Below are positions 41,339 to 48,697 of a stretch of 64,000 nucleotides of DNA, one piece after another. Origin of the DNA: an uncultured Treponema sp. (lineage in GTDB: Bacteria > Spirochaetota > Spirochaetia > Treponematales > Treponemataceae). The notes beneath the pieces are model-generated. The model searched no databases and had not been told where the DNA came from. It worked only from the letters and a program-made list of their open reading frames with translations. The translations under genes and the position numbers were made by a program. Where the stretch lies: positions 1 through 64,000 of the forward strand of contig ONET01000008.1 of the NCBI GenBank assembly GCA_900316905.1. The letters are read 5' to 3'. Positions within the stretch are counted from its first letter, which is position 1; every line of letters starts with the position of its first letter.

Positions 41339-42128
41339 ATGACAACAAAATGCGGTCGCTGTTAAGGTCGCGCTTTTTTATCTCGCGGAACTTTTGGACA
41401 AGCGAATCCATCGTAAGCTTTTCTTTTTCCTCGCGGCCGATGTCAAGAATAACCTCGCCTGAATCCATCATCAAAAGGCGGTTTCCGTATTCCAAGGCTT
41501 GGCTCATGTTGTGCGTTATCATCATCACCGTAAGGCCGTAGTCGGCGGCGAAGCGGCGGGTAAGCTTCATGACCAAGTCGGCGTTGGCGGGATCCAGCGC
41601 GGCCGTGTGCTCGTCAAGCAAAAGAAGCGCGGGCTTTGACATTACCGCCATAAGCAGGGTAAGCGCCTGGCGTTGTCCGCCTGACAAAAGCTCAACGTTG
41701 TCGTTAAGGCGGTATTCCAAATTCATGTCCAACGCCTTTAGTTGCTCTCTAAAGGCCGCGCGCAGTTTGTTGTTAAGGCTTATCTTAAGGGACTTGGAAC
41801 CCTTTTTGGAGCAGATGACCATGTTGTCTTCCAGGCTCATTTTGCCCGCCGTTCCCAAAAGCGGGTTTTGGAAAATGCGGCCTATATAGCGGGCGCGTTT
41901 GTATTCAGGCTCCTTTGTAACGTTGCGGCCGTCATAGAAAATTTCTCCGGAGGAAGCCTTGTAGGTGCCCGCGATCACATTCATCAAAGTGGACTTTCCG
42001 GCTCCGTTGGAACCTATGACAGTGATAAAGTCGCCTTGGTTGATTTTTAAGTTTATGTTTTTAAGCGCGCGGTTTTCGTCGGGCGTTCCCGCGTGGAAAG
42101 TCATGCAAACGTTTTTAAGCTCAAGCAT
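41337..42128 (-). CDS. ABC transporter ATP-binding protein (TrpXYZ-type importer)
   Basis: 263 residues. Walker A VIGSNGAGKSTLMN, signature LSGGQRQALTLLMAV, Walker B LLLLDEHTAAL and the switch His ITHNMSQA are complete. The short insert with a basic LKISLNNKLR segment is typical of ATPases that pair with livH-like uncharacterised permeases (YufP/TrpY type). It powers uptake by the permease encoded upstream, whose stop it overlaps by 8 bases. Last gene of the lipoprotein-GH16-SBP-permease-ATPase run. Confidence 0.95.
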   Translation of the reverse strand: MLELKNVCMTFHAGTPDENRALKNINLKINQGDFITVIGSNGAGKSTLMNVIAGTYKASSGEIFYDGRNVTKEPEYKRARYIGRIFQNPLLGTAGKMSLEDNMVICSKKGSKSLKISLNNKLRAAFREQLKALDMNLEYRLNDNVELLSGGQRQALTLLMAVMSKPALLLLDEHTAALDPANADLVMKLTRRFAADYGLTVMMITHNMSQALEYGNRLLMMDSGEVILDIGREEKEKLTMDSLVQKFREIKKRDLNSDRILLS

Positions 42129-43053
42129 TTTGGCCCTCCTTTGCAGGGCGAGTCAAATGTTCGCGCAAGAATTTGGCTATGTCGTACTTTGAAATTATCA
42201 AGCACAAAATGATCAAGAGGCCCGTTATCAATTTTAAGTCGTTGGAATTCATTCCGATTACATAACCGTAGCGGCGGCCAAGGAACATAAGAGCGCGGTA
42301 AATTATCGAGCCAAGCAAAACCCGCGCGAGTTGGAGCGCGATCCTGTTGGAGCGCAAGACAAACTCGCCAAGCATAAGCGACGCAAGCCCCGAGACCACG
42401 ACGCCGGTTCCGCTTCCGACATCGGCAAAGCCTGAATACATCGCAAAAAACGCGCCTGAAAGCGAAGCAAAAGCGTTCCCAAAACAAATGCCGCAGCCGC
42501 GCATGAACTTAACGTTGACCCCCTGGCTTACGACCATCTGCTCGTTGGCGCCAAGAGCGCCCATCGTAAGACCAAAGTCGGTGTTGTAGAACAAGTTCAG
42601 CAAAAGGCACAAAACAAGGACGACCGCGAAAACGTAAGCGGCCACGGCCCAGTCCGGCGAAAAGGACGCTTGCGCTTTTTGAACGGCTGAAATTATTTTT
42701 GAAAATATAGTCGGTATTTTTAAAAAAGAAACGTTGGCGTGGTTTGACATGATTCTCAAATTAATTGAGTAAAGCATCGTCATAACCAAAATGCCCGCGA
42801 GCAAATCCGGCACGCGAAGCTTTGTGTAAACCAAAGTCGTCACAAGGCCCGCGCATATTCCGGCGCAAAAGGCAAGCAGCAAGGCGACAGAAGGCGCGAT
42901 TCCGTGGGTAAGGCAGGCCGCCAAAACGCAGCCGCCCATCGGAAAGGAACCGTCAACGGTCATGTCGCAAAAGTTAAGGACTCGGAATGTCATGAACAAT
43001 CCGAGAACCATTATTCCGTAAATCAAACCTTCAATTAAAATGCTCGCGACCAT
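42121..43053 (-). CDS. ABC transporter permease (BPD_transp_2, TrpY-like)
   Basis: 310 residues with eight or nine membrane helices. FRVLNFCDMTVDGSFPMGG near residue 25 is the conserved motif of the LivH/BPD_transp_2 permeases in uncharacterised SBP (PF04392) systems. It would form a homodimeric channel for the ligand delivered by the neighbouring lipoprotein. It starts 3 bases after the SBP stop and overlaps the ATPase by 8 bases. In streptococci the equivalent importer takes up tryptophan; the ligand here is not shown by sequence. Confidence 0.93.
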   Translation of the reverse strand: MVASILIEGLIYGIMVLGLFMTFRVLNFCDMTVDGSFPMGGCVLAACLTHGIAPSVALLLAFCAGICAGLVTTLVYTKLRVPDLLAGILVMTMLYSINLRIMSNHANVSFLKIPTIFSKIISAVQKAQASFSPDWAVAAYVFAVVLVLCLLLNLFYNTDFGLTMGALGANEQMVVSQGVNVKFMRGCGICFGNAFASLSGAFFAMYSGFADVGSGTGVVVSGLASLMLGEFVLRSNRIALQLARVLLGSIIYRALMFLGRRYGYVIGMNSNDLKLITGLLIILCLIISKYDIAKFLREHLTRPAKEGQNA

Positions 43054-43056
43054 AAT

Positions 43057-44046
43057 TTATTTTTTTGTAAGCTTGCCCTGAACAATTATTTCGTTGGCGC
43101 TGTCAAGCAAATCCTGGGGAATCGTGATTCCACAGGCGGCGGCTACGTCAAGGTCAAACAAGAGGTCACTGTCGCTTGGCTCTGTCATAAAGCGGACCGG
43201 AAGGTCGGCGGGCTTTGCGCCGTTCAAAATCTTAACGACCATCTCGCCCGTGGCGCGGCCGGCCTTGTAGTAGTTAAAGCCGCTCGCCATCAAGCAGCCG
43301 CCTGCTTCGGCTCCGGTAACGTCGGCGCTGAAAATCGGCTTTTTGGCCTGGCCAAAAACTTGGACCAAGCTGCTAAGCGCGCTGAATACCGTGTTGTCTG
43401 TCGTCAAATAAATTCCGTCCACGCGGTCGACAATCGCCTTCGCGGCGGCCTGGACTTCTGACGAGTTTGTGATTGCCTGGGTGACCAATTCAAGGCCGGC
43501 CTCTTGGCAGCCGCGCTTTACTTGCTCCAAGGCGCTGATTGAGTTGGCTTCGTTTGAAGTGTAGATGTAGCCCAAGGTCTTGAGGCCCGCGACTTTCTTA
43601 AAGAGCGCGATGTGCTGCTCTGACGGAATCGCGTCGCTCATTCCGCAAACGTTGTTCTCTCCCTTGTCGATGGAAGAAACCAATCCGGCGCCGACGGGGT
43701 CGGTCACCGTTCCGAATACGATTGGAATGTCCTTGATTGAAGTGGCCAAGGCAAGGGCCACCGGAGTCGCGATTCCGACGGCAACGTCCACGCGCTCGTC
43801 CTTGTACTTGAGCGCGATTTGCGCGGCGGTGTTTACGTCGCCGTTGGCGTTCTGAAAGTCGTAGTCGGCGACAAAGCCGCTTTCGTTCACCACATCGGTT
43901 ATGCCCTGCTCAACGGCGTCAAGGGCCGGATGCTGGACAATTTTCGCTATTCCGATTTTTACGGTCTTGGAAGACGAATCTTTTTTGGCGCAGCCAAAGA
44001 GCATGGCGCAAGCGGCAAAGGCCGCGATGAATTTTAAAAGTTTCAT
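43057..44046 (-). CDS. ABC importer substrate-binding lipoprotein (TrpX-like)
   Basis: 329 residues. The signal peptide ends in the lipobox MLFGC (Cys 19), so it is lipid-anchored in the inner membrane. The rest is a two-lobe ABC_sub_bind fold (VKIGIAKIVQHPALDAVEQG, VGIATPVALALATS, IVFGTVTDPVGAGLV, YLTTDNTVFSAL). This family binds aromatic amino acids in known cases. The start ATG 44046 overlaps the GH16 stop as ATGA with GGAGATAATAA upstream, meaning translational coupling to a secreted beta-glucanase, which would suit a sugar ligand better; undecided. Confidence 0.92.
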   Translation of the reverse strand: MKLLKFIAAFAACAMLFGCAKKDSSSKTVKIGIAKIVQHPALDAVEQGITDVVNESGFVADYDFQNANGDVNTAAQIALKYKDERVDVAVGIATPVALALATSIKDIPIVFGTVTDPVGAGLVSSIDKGENNVCGMSDAIPSEQHIALFKKVAGLKTLGYIYTSNEANSISALEQVKRGCQEAGLELVTQAITNSSEVQAAAKAIVDRVDGIYLTTDNTVFSALSSLVQVFGQAKKPIFSADVTGAEAGGCLMASGFNYYKAGRATGEMVVKILNGAKPADLPVRFMTEPSDSDLLFDLDVAAACGITIPQDLLDSANEIIVQGKLTKK

Positions 44047-45413
44047 TTATTATCTCCTAATGAAAAAATGATACTATTTACAGAAACATTTGTCAACTCC
44101 GCTCGTACTACTAAACGCAAGCCCATAATTTTTGTTTCGAGCGGGTTCGGGTCTGTGTCTTCGCTCATCACAAAGTCAAACTCGTAGGTTTTCTTTTCCG
44201 GGCCTACCGTGACTTTTGTGTCGGGAAGGTAGCGGATCCAGTTGCAGTTGGGAGCGGTTATCGCGGCGCGGATTTCGCGCTTGGCGTCGGCGCGCGCGTC
44301 AAACTTGTAATGGTACTTGCATCCTTCCTGCAAAGGAATGTCGGGCTGGACAACCTGCACGCTGTATTCCAAGTCGCCGGGAGTCTGCTGGCGGATCACC
44401 AATTCGCCGTCCTTTACCGAGGCCGAGCCTTTTCCTGTTCCGAACAAGAGGAAGTCCCAGCCCTTGCCGTCTGACATGCTTTCGGCCTTGGCGAAATTTC
44501 CGTTGACGGCGTAGTTGCCAGACGCGTCGGGGTCGCGCAGCTTGACCTTGCTGCTGGGATTTTCCACGTTTTCGTTGTACTGCTTTTTTTGCCAAACGCG
44601 AACGTAGTCAACGACCATTTGCGCCCGCTCGTCAAACTTTGTGCTGGCGTTGGGATTTCCGGGCCAGTTTCCGCCGACGGCCACGTTCAAGATGATGTAG
44701 AAGGGCTGGTTGTAGGGAGCCGGATACGGAACTTTCGCGACGCCCTGCTTTTTGGTGAACCATTTGTTTTCGGTAAAGAAATGGTTTCCGTCAACATAAA
44801 AGCGAATCTCGCCGGGTTCCCATTCGCAGGCAAAGACGTGGAAGTCAGAGGCGAAATCCTTTCCCTTTGAGTTGTAAGTCTTTTGCTTCATCGTGTGGGG
44901 CTCGCCAAAGTGAAGCGTGGCGTACTGCGTGTTGGTCTGGTGTCCCAAAACTTCCATGATGTCGATTTCGCCGCACTTGGGCCATTGTCCGTAAAGGCCT
45001 TCGTTTGCGGGCATCATCCAAAAGGCAGGAAGGAAGCCTTGTCCTTTTGGAACCTTAAGCCGCGCCTCAAAGCGGCCGTACTTAAAGTTGCGCTTGTTCA
45101 TTGTGTTGACGCGGCCAGAAGTGTACTTGTTGCCGGTCTTGAGCGGCTGGATTACCAAGCAGCCGTCCTTGACGTAAGTGTTTTTGGGGGAATCGTCGTA
45201 GCTCTGCAATTCGCTGTTGACCCAGCCGGGCTGGTGGAACTCAAAGTTCCAGTCATTCATGTTCAACGAAGAGCCGTCAAACTCGTCGTGCCACACAAGG
45301 TCGCTTGCAGTATAGACTGAACTTCCGACAGGAGCCAATCCATTGTCAGCGGCAAAGCCCAAAACCGAAGCCGCGACGCTCAAGGCGGCGGCTAAAAAAA
45401 CTGTTCTTTTCAT
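44043..45413 (-). CDS. Secreted GH16 beta-glucanase with C-terminal CBM-like domain
   Basis: 456 residues from ATG 45413 (AGGAAAGGTAAC upstream). A signal peptide (KRTVFLAAALSVAASVLGFA) is followed by a GH16 jelly roll (45-290): LVWHDEFDGSSL, FWMMPANEG, and GEIDIMEVLGH with the ExDxxE nucleophile and acid/base Glu. Residues 310-456 resemble a CBM4_9 carbohydrate-binding domain (YAVNGNFAKAESMSDGKGWDF). The likely substrate is beta-1,3 or mixed beta-1,3/1,4 glucan of cereals or fungi. It lies between an exported lipoprotein and the ABC importer in one operon. Confidence 0.93.
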   Translation of the reverse strand: MKRTVFLAAALSVAASVLGFAADNGLAPVGSSVYTASDLVWHDEFDGSSLNMNDWNFEFHQPGWVNSELQSYDDSPKNTYVKDGCLVIQPLKTGNKYTSGRVNTMNKRNFKYGRFEARLKVPKGQGFLPAFWMMPANEGLYGQWPKCGEIDIMEVLGHQTNTQYATLHFGEPHTMKQKTYNSKGKDFASDFHVFACEWEPGEIRFYVDGNHFFTENKWFTKKQGVAKVPYPAPYNQPFYIILNVAVGGNWPGNPNASTKFDERAQMVVDYVRVWQKKQYNENVENPSSKVKLRDPDASGNYAVNGNFAKAESMSDGKGWDFLLFGTGKGSASVKDGELVIRQQTPGDLEYSVQVVQPDIPLQEGCKYHYKFDARADAKREIRAAITAPNCNWIRYLPDTKVTVGPEKKTYEFDFVMSEDTDPNPLETKIMGLRLVVRAELTNVSVNSIIFSLGDNK

Positions 45414-45444
45414 GTTACCTTTCCTTGCCTGATGGGGGCGAATG

Positions 45445-46530
45445 TCACTTGCTCGCCGGAGCCGCGACGAATTCAATCTTCAAGATTCTTGTTCCGTGGG
45501 CCTGAACGCCGACACCCTTTGTCTTAAGGATGTCAATTTCAGCGGCGCTAGGAGTGTAAACCATTGTGAACACATGGCTTTCGTCGTAGTCGTCTGTGCT
45601 GTCAGCGTTCTTATAAAGAGGCTTGAGATTCTCACCTTCAATTTCGCCGCCAGTGATTGTTCCGCCTGTAAGCTTGTTGGTAGTATTTTCATCTACTTTA
45701 TCCAAAAGCTGAATAATGCTATAGCATTCGGAATAATTATAGTTGCCTTCAGTACCTGTTCTTAAACGGTCTGTATTCTTTCTGACAGTGAACTTGATTT
45801 GCGAACCCGTAACAGCGGCGGCGAATTTGGCAGCCTCGAAAGTCTTCGTTGTCCAATCTTCCGTCCAACCTTCGCTGCTTTCAAAAAGAAGGCCAGGGTC
45901 TTGAGTTTGGGGTTGTGTCTGCGTCTGCTCAGGCGTTGTTGTCTGCGGCGTCGGTGTCGCTGAAGCGGCCGCCTTGAAAGATTCAACCTTCAAAAGCGTC
46001 ACAGTGTCAGCGCCGAAGATTTTAACGCCGCCCCAAGCGCCGTCTTTTCCCTGGCCTTTTATCAGAGCCACATCAGAGTCGCTCAATTTCACTGTGACTG
46101 TCTTATTGTCGCCTGTAGGCAAATTCAACGCGCCGTCGGCGCCAATGCTTCCATCGCTTATAGCCGCAGGCTTGAGTTCTGTCCACGGGTCGCAAGCCGC
46201 CAACTTTATCGCGCCGGCGCTGGCGTTATAAGTAACGCGAAGGCTGTCAAAATCAGCGGAAAAAACAGCATGGTCAATCACCACGCAGTTTTCGTCGCCG
46301 CTCCAAGCCATTGTTTTGCTTCCTTCCCAAAGCTTATTGTAGGAAATCGTCGCCGGACTTTGCGTCTGTCCACTTCCGCCGCCCTGCGTTGGCTGAGAGC
46401 CAGTCCCGTTAGTGTTGTTTCCTGCCCCCGCCAAAAGGTTTCCGCCCGCTGAATTAGAGCAGCTAAAAAACAAGGCTCCGCACAAAGCCAAAGCCGCCGT
46501 TCCAAGCGCAATTCGTCTTGTCGTTTTCAT
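45445..46530 (-). CDS. Lipoprotein with two similar beta-sandwich domains
   Basis: 361 residues. The lipobox LFFSC gives a lipid anchor after a signal peptide, then a Gly/Asn/Thr/Gln-rich linker. Two domains of similar plan follow (about 65-190 and 225-360): each starts with a Trp-containing strand (WEGSKTMAWSG, ESSEGWTEDW) and ends GVKIFGADTVTLLKVESF or GVQAHGTRILKIEFVA, joined by a Thr/Pro/Gln linker. The plan suggests duplicated carbohydrate-binding modules, and the GH16 gene starts 31 bases downstream. Function as a surface glucan binder is inference. GAGGAT precedes ATG 46530. Confidence 0.8.
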   Translation of the reverse strand: MKTTRRIALGTAALALCGALFFSCSNSAGGNLLAGAGNNTNGTGSQPTQGGGSGQTQSPATISYNKLWEGSKTMAWSGDENCVVIDHAVFSADFDSLRVTYNASAGAIKLAACDPWTELKPAAISDGSIGADGALNLPTGDNKTVTVKLSDSDVALIKGQGKDGAWGGVKIFGADTVTLLKVESFKAAASATPTPQTTTPEQTQTQPQTQDPGLLFESSEGWTEDWTTKTFEAAKFAAAVTGSQIKFTVRKNTDRLRTGTEGNYNYSECYSIIQLLDKVDENTTNKLTGGTITGGEIEGENLKPLYKNADSTDDYDESHVFTMVYTPSAAEIDILKTKGVGVQAHGTRILKIEFVAAPASK

Positions 46531-46575
46531 AATAATCCTCCGATTTGTTTTTTTATTAAAAGGGATAATACAACC

Positions 46576-46609
46576 ATGCCAAATTTATTAATATCAAATT
46601 TGTCGGCAT
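46576..46609. promoter_or_regulatory. Imperfect inverted repeat between the GH16 operon and the AraC gene
   Basis: ATGCC-x-AATTT and AAATTTG-x-CGGCAT face each other across AT-rich bases between the divergent genes, overlapping the -35 region of the AraC promoter. Candidate AraC binding region. Confidence 0.35.
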
Positions 46610-46611
46610 AA

Positions 46612-46640
46612 TTGCATTTTTTTCGGTTTTTCATTATAAT
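46612..46640 (+). promoter_or_regulatory. Leaderless promoter of the AraC gene
   Basis: TTGCAT (46612-46617), 17 bases, TATAAT (46635-46640), 7 bases (all T but one) to ATG 46648. Confidence 0.78.
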
Positions 46641-46647
46641 CTTTTTT

Positions 46648-47385
46648 ATGAAAATTCGAGGTAAAAAATTTCCAAAGGAAGCGTTCCTGCAAATGGAATT
46701 CCACAACGCGCGCTTGGCTTACGAGCGGGAGCTGGAATTTTACAACGCGGTCAAACAAGGCGACTTGAAAAAACTCAAAAAGCTGATGGTGCCGCTTGAA
46801 GACGAGCGCCTTGGCCTCCTTTCCAAAAATCCTTTGCGAAATTTAAAATACCATTTGATAACGACCATCGCGCTGATAACGCGCTTTTGCATTGAGGGCG
46901 GGCTTCCGCTTAACATCGCATACAGTTTGAGCGACTCCTACATTCAGCAAATTGACTTGGCGACAGACAAGGAAATGATTTCGTTCCTGCACAGAGACTT
47001 GATTTACGACTACGCCTCAAAAATGAAAGACTTGCGCTCGACGCCCGGCATTTCGCAAGCGATAAAAAGAACCATTGATTATATTGTGGACAACATTCAA
47101 AAGCGCGTCACGCTGGATAAAATTTCCAGGGCGGTCGGCATTAACAGGACTTACCTATGCGAACTTTTTAAGAAAGAAACCGGAGTGTCAATCCAGCGCT
47201 ACATAACAAAGTTAAAAATCGAGGCGGCGGTCAACATGCTGGCCTATGAGGACTTTTCGGTTTTGGAAATCAGCGACTATTTTTCGTTCTCGTCGTCAAG
47301 CCATTTTTGTTCCGTTTTTAAAAAGGAAACAGGCCTTAGCCCCAACGCCTACCGCCGCGCAAACTACCGCCAGCATTGGAAATAG
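46648..47385 (+). CDS. AraC-family transcriptional regulator
   Basis: 245 residues from ATG 46648. The N-terminal 140 residues are helical (YHLITTIALITRFCIEGGLP, AYSLSDSYIQQID), the type found in YSIRK/AraC regulators next to glycan-use genes; the C-terminal 100 residues contain two HTH motifs (TLDKISRAVGINRTYLCELFKKE and SVLEISDYFSFSSSSHFCSVFKKE). It is divergent from the lipoprotein-GH16-ABC operon and is its likely activator. The message is predicted to start at the ATG. Confidence 0.9.
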   Translation: MKIRGKKFPKEAFLQMEFHNARLAYERELEFYNAVKQGDLKKLKKLMVPLEDERLGLLSKNPLRNLKYHLITTIALITRFCIEGGLPLNIAYSLSDSYIQQIDLATDKEMISFLHRDLIYDYASKMKDLRSTPGISQAIKRTIDYIVDNIQKRVTLDKISRAVGINRTYLCELFKKETGVSIQRYITKLKIEAAVNMLAYEDFSVLEISDYFSFSSSSHFCSVFKKETGLSPNAYRRANYRQHWK

Positions 47386-47406
47386 AAGGGAAAGCGGAGC
47401 GCAATC

Positions 47407-47440
47407 AATAACAAAAAATGCTCCCGGGCGCGGCTGCGGC
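47407..47440 (+). repeat. Repeat R3, copy b
   Basis: AATAACAAAAAATGCTCCCG and GGCGCGGCTGCGGC, followed by GC-rich non-coding bases up to the trxA promoter. Confidence 0.7.
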
Positions 47441-47520
47441 AACGGCCCGCAAGCGCAGCGTTGCGGAGGTCCGCTCGAAACAGCAAGCAAGGGTTTTGAA
47501 AAGAGATTTACGAGCGGCCC

Positions 47521-47549
47521 TTGACTATTTTCTAAATAATTATTATATT
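47521..47549 (+). promoter_or_regulatory. Promoter of trxA
   Basis: TTGACT (47521-47526), 17 bases, TATATT (47544-47549); the transcript has a normal leader with AAGGAGG. Confidence 0.7.
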
Positions 47550-47598
47550 TAGATTGTATACAATTCTGTTTTGTCAAAGCGGAATTAAGGAGGCTAAT

Positions 47599-47913
47599 AT
47601 GGCTGAGATTACACTCACCTCGGAAAACTTCAAGGCGGAAGTTTTGGAATCAAAAGTTCCCGTGCTGGTTGACTTTTGGGCGACTTGGTGCGGCCCCTGC
47701 CAGATGATGGGCCCTGTCGTGGAAGAGCTTGCAAACGAAAGCGACGGCTCTTACAAAGTGGGCAAGGTGAACGTTGACGAGCAGGGAGACTTGGCTCAGG
47801 AATACGGAATCATGAGCATTCCCGCCTTCTTTGTCTTTAAGGACGGAAAAGTCGCCGCCTCCACAGTAGGAGCGCAGGGAAAAGACGCCCTCCTTGAAAT
47901 GATAAAGAACTAA
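47599..47913 (+). CDS. trxA: Thioredoxin
   Basis: 104 residues from ATG 47599 (AAGGAGG, 5-base spacing). VDFWATWCGPCQMMGP contains the WCGPC redox site, followed by the cis-Pro segment MSIPAFFVFKDGK. Typical size and sequence of a housekeeping thioredoxin that reduces protein disulphides such as ribonucleotide reductase. Own promoter; 15 bases before the DTW gene, whose separate promoter lies inside the last codons of trxA. Confidence 0.97.
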   Translation: MAEITLTSENFKAEVLESKVPVLVDFWATWCGPCQMMGPVVEELANESDGSYKVGKVNVDEQGDLAQEYGIMSIPAFFVFKDGKVAASTVGAQGKDALLEMIKN

Positions 47914-47922
47914 CGCTAAAAT
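47894..47922 (+). promoter_or_regulatory. Leaderless promoter of the DTW gene, overlapping trxA
   Basis: TTGAAA (47894-47899), 17 bases, TAAAAT (47917-47922), 6 bases to ATG 47929. The -35 lies inside the trxA coding sequence. Confidence 0.65.
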
Positions 47923-47928
47923 TGTTGC

Positions 47929-48624
47929 ATGAGATGTTACAAATGCTTTAGGCCGGACGGATTTTGCCTTTGCCAATACACAAAGCCGCCGGTCCAGTCC
48001 GGCCTTAAATTCATCTTTCTCATGCACCCAAAGGAAGCCAAGCGGCAGCGAACCGGAACCGGCCGCATAAGCCACTTGTGCCTTCCCGACTCTGAGATTT
48101 TGGTCGCCTTGGACTACACAAAGGACAATGTTCCCGGAAGGCGGCTTTTTGACCTTTTGTCCGATTCCAAATACCTTCCCCTTTTGCTCTATCCCGGAAA
48201 CGACGCATGGAACGCGGCCAACCCAAACTTTAAGAGCGCGGCTCGCGGAAAAATCTTGATGCCGATAATCGTTGACGCAACTTGGTTTTGCTCGCGGAAA
48301 ATCTTGCAGCATAATCCCTTTTTGCTGGACCTTCCAAAAATGTCATTCGCAAAGGAATACCGCTCAATTTTTACCTTCAAGCACGAGCCGCGTCCTGAAT
48401 GTGTTTCCACCGTCGAAACTTGCTACTATCTAATCAAGGAATTGCAAGAGGCTGGACTTGCCAACCCCGCCGCCAACCCGGAGCCGCTTATGACGGCCTT
48501 TAAGAAAATGATAAGCGACCAGCTTCGCGCCGAAAACGAGCGCGTCCAAGGCCTTCGCCCCAGCACCCACGGCTACGACTGGAAATACACAAAAATCAAG
48601 GAAGACCCGTTCGCGCAAAAATAA
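47929..48624 (+). CDS. tapT: tRNA-uridine aminocarboxypropyltransferase (DTW domain)
   Basis: 231 residues. The N-terminal CYKCFRPDGFCLCQ supplies four Cys for a metal; FLMHPKEAKRQRTGTGRI follows, and VDATWFCSRK contains the DxTW signature (DATW). The family adds an acp group from SAM to U47 or U20 of tRNA, making acp3U. It starts 15 bases after trxA but has its own leaderless promoter and no Shine-Dalgarno. Assignment between TapT and the related Tsr3-like families is good from the DTW and Cys pattern. Confidence 0.88.
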   Translation: MRCYKCFRPDGFCLCQYTKPPVQSGLKFIFLMHPKEAKRQRTGTGRISHLCLPDSEILVALDYTKDNVPGRRLFDLLSDSKYLPLLLYPGNDAWNAANPNFKSAARGKILMPIIVDATWFCSRKILQHNPFLLDLPKMSFAKEYRSIFTFKHEPRPECVSTVETCYYLIKELQEAGLANPAANPEPLMTAFKKMISDQLRAENERVQGLRPSTHGYDWKYTKIKEDPFAQK

Positions 48625-48626
48625 GA

Positions 48627-48655
48627 ATTGTTTGCAAGACAAAAACTGCCGCCCG
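48627..48655. repeat. Repeat R4, copy outside genes
   Basis: AATTGTTTGCAAGACAAAAA followed by CTGCCGCCC, a near match to the TTGTTCGCAAGACCAAAA word in the GH35 frame (16690 region), located between the convergent DTW and ABC-F genes. Confidence 0.5.
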
Positions 48656-48697
48656 CTTTTTGGGCTTTCCTTAACCAGCGCGAGCGACAAGCTCCAA

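Noticed and set aside
46564-46600. Sigma-70 promoter for the lipoprotein-GH16 operon
   Set aside because: TTGATA and TATTAT words are present on the minus strand, but not at an acceptable spacing; no confident promoter assigned.
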